Shown here one piece after another: positions 19,514 to 28,336 of a DNA stretch of 64,000 nucleotides; positions within the stretch are counted from its first letter, which is position 1, and every line of letters begins with the position of its first letter. The translations under genes and the position numbers were made by a program. Under the pieces are notes generated by a model. The model worked only from the letters and a program-made list of their open reading frames with translations, did not search any database and was not told the origin of the DNA. Source of the stretch: CAZGLR01 sp964526635 (GTDB lineage: Bacteria; Zixibacteria; MSB-5A5; GN15; JAAZOE01); the NCBI GenBank assembly GCA_964526635.1, contig CAZGLR010000001.1, forward strand, positions 11,991-75,990. Direction: 5' to 3'.

Positions 19514-21427
19514 TTACTTATAGCTTCGCTGAGACGGTGTCACCCGCTCAAATTCGAGTTCTTCTTTGTGCAGTGTGTGTTCTCTACCCTTGCCCTGATA
19601 TTCCCAGGCGGCCACAAAGGTGAAGTCCTGGTCATTGCGCAAGGCCTCACCCTCTGCGGTCTGATGTTCCTCGCGGAAATGGCCGCCGCAGGATTCCTCG
19701 CGCATGAGGGCGTCGCGGGCCATCAGTTCACCCAACTCAAGGAAATCGCCGAGCCGGGATGCCATCTCCAGACTCTTGTTGAGGTCCTCCGAATCACCCG
19801 GGACCAAAACATTGTTGTCAAATTCATCGCGCAGTTTGGGAATGACTTCGAGCGCATTTTTTAGACCATCTTTGTCCCGCGACATCCCGACCTTGTCGAT
19901 CATCAGCTTGCCGAGTTCAATATGAATCTCGCGAACAGTCTTTTTGCCTTTGATACTTAAAAGCCGTGTGATTTCCTTCCGGATGCCATCCTCTGACTCC
20001 TTAAAGGCGTCATTATCAAGATTGGCATTGGGAATTTCGGTACCTGCCAGATATTCGCCAAGGGTATAGGGGATGACAAAGTAGCCATCGGCCAATCCCT
20101 GCATCAGGGCGCTGGCGCCGAGACGATTGGCGCCGTGATCCGAGAAGTTGCATTCACCGAGTGCGAACAGGCCGGGGATGGTGGTCATCAGGTTGTAATC
20201 GACCCAGAGACCACCCATGGTGTAATGCGGCGCCGGGTAGATTCGCATGGGAACTTCATAGGGATTATCGCCGGTCAGGTTCTGGTACATGTCGAACAAG
20301 TTGCCATAACGATCGGAAATCACCTGCCTGCCAAGCCGTTTGATAGCATCCTCAAAATCAAGATAGACAGCGAAGCCCGTAGCACCGACGCCACGACCCT
20401 CATCGCACACCACCTTGGCGTTGCGCGATGCAATATCGCGGGGGACGAGGTTGCCGAAGGCGGGATATTTCCGCTCAAGATAATAATCGCGCTCGTTTTC
20501 GGGGATGTCGTTGGGGTGGCGGTTATCGTCTTTCTTCGCCGGTACCCAGACGCGGCCGTCGTTTCGCAATGATTCACTCATCAGGGTCAGTTTGGATTGA
20601 TGCGTTCCTGACTGAGGAATGCAGGTCGGGTGGATCTGGGTATAACAGGGATTGGCAAAGAGCGCCCCTCGTTTGTGGCAGCGCCAGGCTGCAGTGGCGT
20701 TGGAATTGACAGCATTGGTTGACAAATAATATACCGGTGAATAGCCGCCGGTACACAGAAGCACCGCGCTCCCGAGATACTTTTCGATCTCGCCGGTAAT
20801 CAGATTGCGGCAGATTATCCCGCGCGCCAAGCCATCGATAATCACCACATCCAGCATTTCACGGCGCGAATACATCTCGATGCCGCCGGCATTTATCTGC
20901 CGCATCATAGCGCCGTACGCGCCGAGCAAAAGCTGCTGCCCGGTTTGTCCCCGGGCATAAAATGTCCGTGAAACCTGGGCGCCGCCAAAAGAACGATTGG
21001 CCAGGGTTCCGCCATATTCTCGTGCAAATGGCACACCCTGGGCGACGCATTGGTCAATAATATTGACACTCAGCTCAGCCAGACGGTAGGTGTTTGACTC
21101 CCGGGCCCGAAAGTCGCCACCTTTTATGGTGTCATAAAACAGCCGCCAGATGGAATCACCATCGTTTTGATAGTTTTTTGCGGCGTTGATACCGCCCTGA
21201 GCGGCAATACTGTGAGCACGGCGGGGGGTATCCTGAATGCAGAAACTCTTGACATGATAGCCGAGTTCGGCCAGTGTTGCCGCAGCCGAACCGCCGGCCA
21301 GTCCGGTCCCGACAACCAGGATTGTGTGTTTGCGCTTATTGGCCGGATTGACCAGTTTCACGGTACTGCGATGACTGGTCCATTTCTGTTCCAGCGTTCC
21401 GCTCGGAGTCTTGGCTTCAAGTTTCAT
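19514..21427 (-). CDS. sdhA: Succinate dehydrogenase/fumarate reductase flavoprotein subunit
   Basis: 637 aa. GAGGAGG lies six bases before ATG. The FAD-binding Rossmann motif V-V-G-T-G-L-A-G-G-S-A is near 40; S-I-A-A-Q-G-G-I holds the region around the covalently flavinylated His; the substrate-site segments T-Q-I-H-P-T and R-D-I-A-S-R follow, and D-H-G-A-N-R-L-G-A-S-A-L-M-Q-G closes the FAD domain. The C-terminal helical domain carries a Cys/Gly-rich R-E-E-S-C-G-G-H-F-R-E-E. Together with SdhB it interconverts succinate and fumarate. Its ATG overlaps the end of sdhC by four bases (ATGA), so the two are translationally coupled. Length and motifs match the Bacteroidetes-type enzyme rather than the proteobacterial one. 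A second, unrelated-type flavoprotein is at 26586-28256. Confidence 0.95.
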   Translation of the reverse strand: MKLEAKTPSGTLEQKWTSHRSTVKLVNPANKRKHTILVVGTGLAGGSAAATLAELGYHVKSFCIQDTPRRAHSIAAQGGINAAKNYQNDGDSIWRLFYDTIKGGDFRARESNTYRLAELSVNIIDQCVAQGVPFAREYGGTLANRSFGGAQVSRTFYARGQTGQQLLLGAYGAMMRQINAGGIEMYSRREMLDVVIIDGLARGIICRNLITGEIEKYLGSAVLLCTGGYSPVYYLSTNAVNSNATAAWRCHKRGALFANPCYTQIHPTCIPQSGTHQSKLTLMSESLRNDGRVWVPAKKDDNRHPNDIPENERDYYLERKYPAFGNLVPRDIASRNAKVVCDEGRGVGATGFAVYLDFEDAIKRLGRQVISDRYGNLFDMYQNLTGDNPYEVPMRIYPAPHYTMGGLWVDYNLMTTIPGLFALGECNFSDHGANRLGASALMQGLADGYFVIPYTLGEYLAGTEIPNANLDNDAFKESEDGIRKEITRLLSIKGKKTVREIHIELGKLMIDKVGMSRDKDGLKNALEVIPKLRDEFDNNVLVPGDSEDLNKSLEMASRLGDFLELGELMARDALMREESCGGHFREEHQTAEGEALRNDQDFTFVAAWEYQGKGREHTLHKEELEFERVTPSQRSYK

Positions 21428-22122
21428 GCGGCACCTCCTCGCAGGTAAACAACTATGGGCATAACCAGGAATCCGGCAGCCATGACCAGAGCAAAAAGCA
21501 CGGCAAAGCTATAGAGAAATGGCGTCCAGCGCGGGTGATTGAATCCGATCGACTGAAACGCACTCCAGAATCCATGGCGCAGATGAAAACCCAGCAGAAT
21601 CATACTGACGGAATAAAGGATAACATGGATGGGATCGGCAAAAAGATCAACAACCAGGCCATAAAGATCGCGCATTTCATCGCCATCGTAGCTGACTGTA
21701 TAACCGGCGTCAACGCCCGGACCGTATTTGAGCGTGGCCAGATGGTAAATGAGGAAAGCCAGGAGTATCACACCGGTCCAGATCATGGTTTTCGATGATA
21801 TCGTTTTCTTACTGTTGCCTTTGGCGTCGCCGGTTCTGGCGTAACCGTCGGGACGCGCCATCTTTTGACTCCACCACACCGATACCGCCGTAATGATATG
21901 CAGCAGGAAGAGCGCGGCCAGAATGGCCTCGGCGACATACAACAGCTCGCCGGTGGATTCGAGGACATGCGCATACCGATTAAACATCTCGGCGGCGCCG
22001 AACAGGATGGCCAGATTACCGGCCAGATGGACAATAATAAATCCCATCAGGCCGATGCCCGTGGCGCCATTGATTATCTTTTTCCCAATTGTTGAGAAAA
22101 GGAGCGAAGAAAGAGAGGCCAT
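21424..22122 (-). CDS. sdhC: Succinate dehydrogenase cytochrome b558-type membrane subunit
   Basis: 232 aa from ATG at 22122, which has GGAG eight bases upstream; the in-frame GTG at 22128 is too close to that site. Five hydrophobic segments are visible (about 14-35, 55-80, 105-125, 160-180 and 200-225). His residues in I-I-V-H-L-A-G, A-H-V-L-E, L-L-H-I-I-T, I-Y-H-L-A and G-F-H-L-R-H-G are candidates for the axial ligands of two haems, as in the di-haem SdhC of Bacteroidetes and Bacillus. It anchors SdhAB to the cytoplasmic membrane and exchanges electrons with the quinone pool. First gene of the operon; the promoter should lie in 22123-22330. Confidence 0.93.
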   Translation of the reverse strand: MASLSSLLFSTIGKKIINGATGIGLMGFIIVHLAGNLAILFGAAEMFNRYAHVLESTGELLYVAEAILAALFLLHIITAVSVWWSQKMARPDGYARTGDAKGNSKKTISSKTMIWTGVILLAFLIYHLATLKYGPGVDAGYTVSYDGDEMRDLYGLVVDLFADPIHVILYSVSMILLGFHLRHGFWSAFQSIGFNHPRWTPFLYSFAVLFALVMAAGFLVMPIVVYLRGGAA

Positions 22123-22421
22123 ACACACAACTCCATTTCATGCCAGGCGGTTGCTTGGCACAACCGTTCATCAGTCGTCAGTATAATGCCTGCTTCAATA
22201 AGGAATCAATATAAATCTTGAAATTTCTGAGATGATAACCTGCTTACATCGACGATATGCGACAAAGGTAAAGCCAAACTTAATCAGGACTGAAACAGAT
22301 TGCGGTCGGCTTCGAATCAGGAAGTGAACGATTTAATTCAAGGCAAGAGTTACATTTGTCGTTACGTATTGTATATTGTTATGAATGTGGCTAAATGTGA
22401 AAACTCATTCGGAAGACTACC
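22123..22421. other. Intergenic region between divergent genes
   Basis: Leader of sdhC on the minus strand and of the broken hydrolase on the plus. I see no Rex-like site here, unlike the region in front of the Hdr-type operon, and no RNA gene. Confidence 0.5.
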
Positions 22422-24187
22422 GTGATAGATTACAGATGTAACGCATCATATGTAAAAAATCTGATTTCGGCCATTGCCGGTATGCTGGTACTTGGCAATC
22501 TTGCCGGATACAATCAGGCGGCCTCCAGTGATACCGGAAACCGATCTATGACTACCCGGCCAGTCACGACAGAGATGGTCACCTTTCTGGATCGCCTGGC
22601 GGCCTTTGATTTCAACGGTTCGGTGCTCGTGGCGCATGGCGACAGTATTGTTATTCACGAAGCGCGGGGTATCGCCCATGTGCCGTCACAGACGCCTAAT
22701 CGTCTTGATACCCGGTTCTCCACCGGGTCGGTCACCAAGCAATTTACCGCCGGAGCTATAATGCTGCTGGTGCAGGAGGGGAAACTCTCGGTTGATGATG
22801 CTTTGCCGGCGTTTTTTGAAAATGTCCCTGATGATAAAGCTGCTATCACAGTTCATCATCTTTTGACTCATTCTGCGGGTTTGAGGGATTCCTATGGCCC
22901 CGATGATATCAGTATGACCGAGGAAGAACTGATCACACAGATCTTCACCCAGCCGCTGTTGTTCAAACCGGGGAGAGGTATGAGTATTCCAACGGCGGCT
23001 ATTCGCTGCTCGCGATTATCATTCAGAACATCAGTGGATTGGCATATGAAGATTTCCTGCAGGATGCTCTGTTCAAACCGGCCGGGATGGCATCGACAGG
23101 ATTATATCATATATCCGTCAAACCCGAAAACACGGGCTGTTCGCATAATAAAGAGCTGGAATTTATCTCGCCGGTTGATCGCCCTGAAAACGCCTGGTAT
23201 TTAGTCGGCAATGGCGGTATTCTGTCGACGCCATATGATCTCTACCAGTGGCATGAAGCGTTGTGGAAGTCATCGTTATTTACCGAAGACACCCGCAATC
23301 GGATAATGACTCCTTATATCAGAGAATATCCTGATGGCCAAAGCTACTATGGTTATGGCTGGGTGGTCGGAGAAATTGAGCCGGGAGATACGTTGATATG
23401 GCACAATGGCGGGGCAATGCCGCATGGCTGGAGCTGTGCGGTGTATTACTTCAAAAATCGCGATCAATTGTATATTGCCTTTTCCAACAAGCCGATAAAT
23501 GGCATCCTGCCGGTCGATAATATCGCCATCAGCCTGGCCCGAATCGCAGCCGGGAAGCCGGTCGTGATGCCGCCGGAGGTGCGCGCGCAGACTATCGACA
23601 TAAAAACCTATATCCCCGGAGTCTATGAACTTACTGATGGCAGCACGATCCGGGTAAAAAGCGACAGCATCGGCCTGTGTGTGATACCGTTCGGACAGCC
23701 GGCGGCCGATCTACTCTTTCCATCGCAATTCGCCGACCGTCTGCCGAAATATAACACCTGGACCGGGGAAATCGTAACCACGCTGGCTTCTCGAAAATGG
23801 GAGGCGGCGGTATTATTCTGCGATCCGGAACTGGCAGATCCGGAGCGATGGCGTGATCATCTGACCTCTTGGTGGCATCAGATCGAGACGGAAAACGGGG
23901 CCATCGGGAGTTTCACGCATCTTGGAACAATCTATCAGGATGGTGTCGTGTCATTTGTGCGGTTAAACGGCGAGTCCGATTCGACTGCAGCGAAATTCCG
24001 GTGGATGGATGGCCGATGTATCGGCTTCAACAAAAGTGAATGGCCCGTGAAAAGACTTTTACCGACGGGACCGGAGCGGTTTGTTTCGTTCAGCTTTCAA
24101 ACCGGGACGATGGAATTTGTCTTTTCAGAAAATGGTCATATTGTGATTATAACGGCGGCGGGGCATCGCTTCGGGCGCATGCAATAA
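22422..24187 (+). pseudogene. Serine hydrolase (class C beta-lactamase-like), split by a one-base deletion
   Basis: The first frame runs from GTG at 22422 and matches the family up to about 22970; the second frame then carries the rest to 24187. The join falls in a GGGG run at 22970-22973: adding one G restores K-P-G, E-R-Y, E-Y-S-N-G-G-Y across the break. The catalytic S-x-x-K is S103-V-T-K106 in frame one; the Y-S-N motif and H-N-G-G (the K-T-G counterpart) lie in frame two. The N-terminus has a hydrophobic segment (about 13-32), so an exported or lipid-bound protein is likely. The family contains beta-lactamases, D-aminopeptidases and esterases; the substrate cannot be assigned. Both halves look well conserved, so the break may be a sequencing error in a homopolymer or a very recent mutation. 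Confidence 0.85.
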
Positions 24188-24272
24188 CCGGCGGTTAGTA
24201 TCGTATCTTCCTCTATACTTTGATGCGGAATTGGGGAAAATGATCGGGGTTATTCGTCCTTTCGTCAAAAAT

Positions 24273-24290
24273 TTGTGAAAAATTTATCAA
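24273..24290. promoter_or_regulatory. Rex-like inverted repeat, upstream copy
   Basis: TTGTGAA-AAAT-TTATCAA. The left half is identical to the Rex consensus TTGTGAA-N4-TTCACAA and the right half differs at two positions. It lies just before the proposed -35 element. Confidence 0.4.
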
Positions 24291-24295
24291 AGTAG

Positions 24296-24323
24296 TTGTT
24301 TTTCGCTTTTGATCTAATATATT
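24296..24323 (+). promoter_or_regulatory. Possible promoter of the Hdr/fumarate-reductase operon
   Basis: TTGTTT and TATATT are 16 bases apart, framed by the two Rex-like repeats and 143 bases before the first ATG. Read by eye only. Confidence 0.35.
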
Positions 24324-24348
24324 ACCTGACAAGAGAAAGCATGGATAA

Positions 24349-24366
24349 TTGTGAAAAAGTTCACGA
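24349..24366. promoter_or_regulatory. Rex-like inverted repeat, downstream copy
   Basis: TTGTGAA-AAAG-TTCACGA matches the Rex consensus at 13 of 14 arm positions. It lies just past the proposed transcription start, a typical place for repression, and exactly 76 bases after the upstream copy, close to seven helical turns. Rex senses the NADH/NAD ratio in many anaerobes; no rex gene is in this window. Confidence 0.55.
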
Positions 24367-24465
24367 GATAATACAATACACCATGAGATTTCGCGCCTGT
24401 GATATGCCACTACTAAGTAATACATTTTCCGACAAAGATAGATTCAAGTATTAAACGAGGTTTGT

Positions 24466-24873
24466 ATGCCTGAGAAAATTACAGACAGAGCGGTCGATGG
24501 TGTCCTTCAGGATCGTGTGAAGGAGATCAGTGGTCAGAATGTCTATAAGTGTTATCAGTGCGGAACCTGTTCGGGGTCGTGTCCGATGATTGGGCACATA
24601 CAGGCATCGCCGCGCAAGCTGATGGCGCTTTTGCAATTGGGACAGCGGGGTACTATCGAAGGCGTCAATACCCCCTGGGTGTGTGCATCGTGTCATACCT
24701 GTGAGGTCCGTTGTCCGCGCGGCATCGATATTCCCCGGGTCATGGAGGCCCTGCGGCAGATAGCCCTGCGCCATAAACATAATGAAATCGAACCATCGAA
24801 TCTGCAGCCTGAAGAAGTCATCGATTTACCGCAGATTGCGATGGTCTCGGGATTCCGCAAATTGACCGGGTGA
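24466..24873 (+). CDS. hdrC: HdrC-like iron-sulfur protein
   Basis: 135 aa; GAGG stands five bases before ATG. Two [4Fe-4S] motifs: C29-x2-C32-x2-C35-x3-C39-P and C73-x2-C76-x2-C79-x3-C83-P. This small two-cluster protein with no membrane segment matches subunit C of heterodisulfide reductase, which passes electrons to HdrB. First of four tightly packed plus-strand genes (hdrC-hdrB-Fe-S-flavoprotein) with gaps of 9, 41 and 27 bases. In this context it probably links an electron donor or acceptor to the HdrB-like and fumarate-reductase subunits; no HdrA is present in the window, so the partner is open. The symbol denotes family, not proven use of CoM-S-S-CoB. Confidence 0.88.
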   Translation: MPEKITDRAVDGVLQDRVKEISGQNVYKCYQCGTCSGSCPMIGHIQASPRKLMALLQLGQRGTIEGVNTPWVCASCHTCEVRCPRGIDIPRVMEALRQIALRHKHNEIEPSNLQPEEVIDLPQIAMVSGFRKLTG

Positions 24874-24882
24874 GGAGGCCGC

Positions 24883-25764
24883 ATGAAAGTAAGTTATTAT
24901 CCTGGATGTACCCTCAAAACGCGGGCCAAAAACCTTGAAGTCTCGGCACTGGCGGCCCTGAAAGCGTTGGATATTGAGGTCGATGAACTGCAGCGCTGGA
25001 ATTGTTGCGGCGCGGTTTATTCGCTGGCCGATGATGACCTGATTCATATCGTGGCCCCGGTTCGTGACCTTATCCGGGTCAAACAGGCCGGCCACGATAC
25101 AGTCATGACGCTGTGTTCCATGTGCTACAATACTCTGGCCCGGGCTAACGAGCTCATGAAGCACGATCAGGAAAAGGCCAAGACAATCAATGATTTCATG
25201 GACGAAGAGCCGGATTACACGGGCGATGTCAACGTGGTTCACCTGTTGGACTATCTTCGCGACGAAATGGGCTGGGATGCGCTGAAAGCCAAAGTCACCA
25301 ATCCTTTGAACGGCCTTAAAGTGGCGCCATATTACGGCTGTACGCTTCTGCGCCCGAAAGACGTTGCGATTGACAACCCGGACAATCCGACCGTGCTGCA
25401 TCAGTTCCTGGAAGCCATTGGCTGCGAGGTTGTTGACTTCCCGGAAGCCAGTGTCTGCTGCGGGACCTATCAGATTTTGGGTAACCCCGAGGCGGCGTTG
25501 AGTTTGTCGCACGGTATTTTGTCGAGCGCCGCAAAACGCGGGGCCGAGGCGCTGGCCTTGGCCTGCCCGCTGTGTGATTATAATCTCGGCAAAAAGCAGG
25601 ATGTCATGCTTGCGCAGCACGCGGATATGACCGAAGTACCGGTGTATTATTTTTCCCAGCTTCTGGCGCTTGCCCTGGGCGTGGGCGGCGATGATCTGCA
25701 ATTGCAGTTGAATCGGCAGTCCTCGACCGAATTGCTCAAGGGCAAAAACCTGCTGGGTGCCTGA
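24883..25764 (+). CDS. hdrB: HdrB-like protein with two CCG domains
   Basis: 293 aa; GAGGAGG four bases before ATG. Two Cys-rich CCG modules: the first has Y-Y-P-G-C, W-N-C-C-G and C-S-M-C near 5, 46 and 85; the second has Y-Y-G-C, V-C-C-G and A-C-P-L-C near 150, 190 and 225. In heterodisulfide reductase these bind noncubane [4Fe-4S] clusters that cleave a disulfide; in thiol:fumarate and 8-methylmenaquinol:fumarate reductases the same module (TfrB C-terminus, SdhE/MfrE) joins thiol or quinol oxidation to fumarate reduction. It is second in the operon, directly before the Fe-S and flavoprotein subunits. A role in such a reductase is inferred; the reductant could be a thiol, quinol or another Hdr protein. 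Confidence 0.9.
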   Translation: MKVSYYPGCTLKTRAKNLEVSALAALKALDIEVDELQRWNCCGAVYSLADDDLIHIVAPVRDLIRVKQAGHDTVMTLCSMCYNTLARANELMKHDQEKAKTINDFMDEEPDYTGDVNVVHLLDYLRDEMGWDALKAKVTNPLNGLKVAPYYGCTLLRPKDVAIDNPDNPTVLHQFLEAIGCEVVDFPEASVCCGTYQILGNPEAALSLSHGILSSAAKRGAEALALACPLCDYNLGKKQDVMLAQHADMTEVPVYYFSQLLALALGVGGDDLQLQLNRQSSTELLKGKNLLGA

Positions 25765-25805
25765 GAATTAACGAAATTTGTGATGATAAACCGTAAGAGG
25801 TAGCA

Positions 25806-26558
25806 ATGAGTACAACTACCGAAGTTGCCAAAGAAGTCCAGGCCAAAATGATCCCGATCTATGTCATGGGTAAAAAGTACGAAGTCCCCGAGACATTGAC
25901 AATCATGAAGGCGCTGGAGTATGCCGGATATAAATATATCCGTGGGTGCGGCTGTCGCGGCGGTGTCTGCGGGGCCTGCAGCACGGTGTATCGTAAAGCC
26001 GGCGATTACAAGATCTATTCCGGATTGGCGTGTCAGACAGTTGTCGAGCCGGATATGTACCTGACTCAGTTGCCGTTTTATCCCGCCATGCGGGCGACCT
26101 ATTCGTTCGAGGATCTGCACGGCGATCCTGAAGATGTTTTCAAATTGTATCCCGAGCTGTTCCGCTGTGTGGCCTGCAATGCCTGCACCAAGATTTGCCC
26201 GATGGATGTCGAGGTCATGGATTACATCGCGGCCCTCAAACGCGGCGATATCAAAGCGGCCTCGGAGATTTCGTTCGATTGTATCCAGTGCGGGCTGTGT
26301 GCCAGTCGCTGCATGGGTGAGTTGCCGCAGTATCATATCGGACAGTTGGCGCGGCGTCTCAACGGCGCTTATCTGACGCCGAAAGCGGAACATCTGAAGA
26401 CGATGGTCGCCAATATCGATGCCAGACGGTTTGCCGATAGTATGGCCGGCCTGAAATCGATGGATGTCGAATCATTGAAAAAGACTTATCAGGAACGGGA
26501 ACTGGAACCCGCCGTCGCGGGCGAAGACTGGACTCCCAAAGACTCCAGTCATCTCTAA
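25806..26558 (+). CDS. Fumarate reductase-type iron-sulfur subunit (TfrB N-terminal-like)
   Basis: 250 aa; AGAGG before ATG. The N-terminal ferredoxin domain has C48, C50, C55 and C58 in R-G-C-G-C-R-G-G-V-C-G-A-C with a further Cys near 75; two [4Fe-4S] motifs follow, C-V-A-C-N-A-C-T-K-I-C-P (about 121) and C-I-Q-C-G-L-C-A-S-R-C (about 158). The C-terminus lacks the HdrB module that is fused in methanogen TfrB; here that part is the separate upstream gene. It should carry electrons between the HdrB-like protein and the flavoprotein encoded next. It is quite different from SdhB at 18736-19500, with two plain ferredoxin motifs instead of the 3Fe cluster pattern. Third gene of the operon. Confidence 0.87.
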   Translation: MSTTTEVAKEVQAKMIPIYVMGKKYEVPETLTIMKALEYAGYKYIRGCGCRGGVCGACSTVYRKAGDYKIYSGLACQTVVEPDMYLTQLPFYPAMRATYSFEDLHGDPEDVFKLYPELFRCVACNACTKICPMDVEVMDYIAALKRGDIKAASEISFDCIQCGLCASRCMGELPQYHIGQLARRLNGAYLTPKAEHLKTMVANIDARRFADSMAGLKSMDVESLKKTYQERELEPAVAGEDWTPKDSSHL

Positions 26559-26585
26559 ACGGAAGCTGGTGAGAGTGAGGTAACA

Positions 26586-28256
26586 ATGCCATATCCGGAA
26601 GAATTAAAGCGGTTAATTAAAAAGGTTGAGGAAACCCGCGCCGTGCGGGTCGAGCGTAAAAATCGAAACGAAGAGGTTCCGTTTCTCGACCTTGACCAGC
26701 GGGCGGAGATGCTGCAGCATCATCCCGACGTCAAAGAAGAAGGCCGTCGCGAAGTCAAAATCGGCCCCAGCAAGGGCTACAAGATTGCCCATGAAATGGC
26801 TGATGTCCTTGAGGCCAAAACCCGGGTCGATCCAGCCAAGGTCGATCTCAGTAAAATCGATTATGAAACCGATGTGCTGGTCATCGGTGGCGGCGGCGCC
26901 GGAACTTCGGCGGCGCTGATTGCGGCGCAAAATGGCGCCAAGGTTATTATCGCCACCAAGCTTCGTCATGGTGACGCCAACACTATGATGGCCGAAGGCG
27001 GCATCCAGGCGGCCACCAAGGGTCATAAAGACAGCCCGTACTTCCATTATCTCGACATTATGGGCGGGGGACATTTCAAAAATGATCCCGACCTGGTCGA
27101 AACCCTGGCACTCAAAGCCCCTGATGCGATTCACTGGCTGGAAAGCCTCGGCTGTAATTTTTCGAAATACCCTGATGGCACGCTGAAGACTATCCATGGC
27201 GGTGGCACGTCGCGTAAACGGATGCATTTTGCGGCCGATATTACCGGCGCCGAAATGATGCGGACGATTCGCGATGAAGCCCGCAACCGGGCCGACGATA
27301 TCACGGTGATCGAGTTCGCGCCGGCGGTTGAGTTGATTCTTAATGAACATGGTCAATGCGCCGGGGCGGTTCTGTACAATATGGAAACCGAAGAGTACCA
27401 GATCGTCAAAGCCAGGGCTGTCATCATGGCTACCGGCGGCTGCGGTCGTCTCCACATTCAGGGCTTTATGACAACCAACCATTATGGCGCCACGGCCGAT
27501 GGGATCGTCATGGGCTACCGCGCCGGGGTACCGATCTGCTTTTTGCATACGGTTCAGTATCACCCGACCGGGATCGTGTTCCCCGAACAGGCCGAGGGTA
27601 TTCTGATCACGGAAAAATTCCGTGGTTCGGGTGCCAACCTGGTTAATATCGATGGTGAGCAGTTTGTCAATGAACGCGAACCGCGCGACGTCGAGGCGGC
27701 TGCGATCATTAAGGAATGTGTCGCCAACAGCAAGGGAATACCAACACCGACCGGCAAGCTCGGTATCTGGCTCGACAGCCCGATGATCGATATGCTCTCC
27801 GGAGAGGGGACCGTCGAACGAGAATTTCCAGGCAAGTTCATTTTGTATAAACGCTTCGGAATAGATATTTCCAAAGAACCGATGCTGATTTACCCGACAT
27901 TGCATTACCAGAATGGCGGCCTCGAGTATAAGCCATCGGGCGAAACGTCCGTACCGGGGTTGTTCCTCGGCGGCGAAGTTGGCGGTGGGGTCCACGGTGA
28001 AAACCGTCTGATGGGCAACTCGCTTTTGGATATTATCGTCTTCGGCCGTATCGCCGGTAAGACGGCGGCGGAATATACCCGCAATGGCGTCAAAGATGGT
28101 AAGCTGACGTTGGAACATGCCAAGAAATACAACAAGGAAATTGATGATGCCGGTGTCGGTGACGGCCGGGTAGCGCCAATGATCCTTCCGGATTACACGG
28201 ATCCGCGCATCCGCGAGAAGCAGCTGACGACTACGTATGTCGGGACGCTTCGTTAA
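26586..28256 (+). CDS. Fumarate reductase/succinate dehydrogenase flavoprotein, TfrA/MfrA-like
   Basis: 556 aa; GAGG before ATG. An unusual N-terminal extension of about 90 mostly charged residues precedes the FAD motif V-I-G-G-G-G-A-G-T-S. Further landmarks: M-M-A-E-G-G-I-Q-A-A; H-T-V-Q-Y-H-P-T-G in the dicarboxylate site; the active-site Arg region R-E-P-R-D-V; and H-G-E-N-R-L-M-G-N-S-L-L-D near the end. It lacks the long C-terminal helical domain of SdhA. The protein should reduce fumarate or oxidise succinate, taking electrons through the Fe-S and HdrB/HdrC subunits. No membrane anchor is encoded in the operon, so the complex is soluble or peripheral. Last gene, closed by the terminator at 28287. 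A long open frame on the opposite strand is a shadow. Confidence 0.92.
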   Translation: MPYPEELKRLIKKVEETRAVRVERKNRNEEVPFLDLDQRAEMLQHHPDVKEEGRREVKIGPSKGYKIAHEMADVLEAKTRVDPAKVDLSKIDYETDVLVIGGGGAGTSAALIAAQNGAKVIIATKLRHGDANTMMAEGGIQAATKGHKDSPYFHYLDIMGGGHFKNDPDLVETLALKAPDAIHWLESLGCNFSKYPDGTLKTIHGGGTSRKRMHFAADITGAEMMRTIRDEARNRADDITVIEFAPAVELILNEHGQCAGAVLYNMETEEYQIVKARAVIMATGGCGRLHIQGFMTTNHYGATADGIVMGYRAGVPICFLHTVQYHPTGIVFPEQAEGILITEKFRGSGANLVNIDGEQFVNEREPRDVEAAAIIKECVANSKGIPTPTGKLGIWLDSPMIDMLSGEGTVEREFPGKFILYKRFGIDISKEPMLIYPTLHYQNGGLEYKPSGETSVPGLFLGGEVGGGVHGENRLMGNSLLDIIVFGRIAGKTAAEYTRNGVKDGKLTLEHAKKYNKEIDDAGVGDGRVAPMILPDYTDPRIREKQLTTTYVGTLR

Positions 28257-28286
28257 GCCAGTCTGTTTTTGCAGGGATTTACATAA

Positions 28287-28320
28287 AAAAAGCCGCCCTG
28301 ACTCGGGGCGGCTTTCATTT
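28287..28320. terminator. Bidirectional terminator between converging genes
   Basis: AAAGCCGCCC and GGGCGGCTTT pair over a short loop, with A-runs on one side and CATTTTG on the other. It ends the Hdr/fumarate-reductase operon and the flavodiiron gene. Confidence 0.88.
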
Positions 28321-28336
28321 TGCAAACGAGATCATC

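Noticed and set aside
24826..25701. 291-codon minus-strand open frame
   Set aside because: Antisense shadow of the HdrB-like gene; no domain.
26613..28325. 570-codon minus-strand open frame
   Set aside because: Antisense shadow of the fumarate-reductase flavoprotein, whose family match is complete; it also runs through the terminator at 28287.
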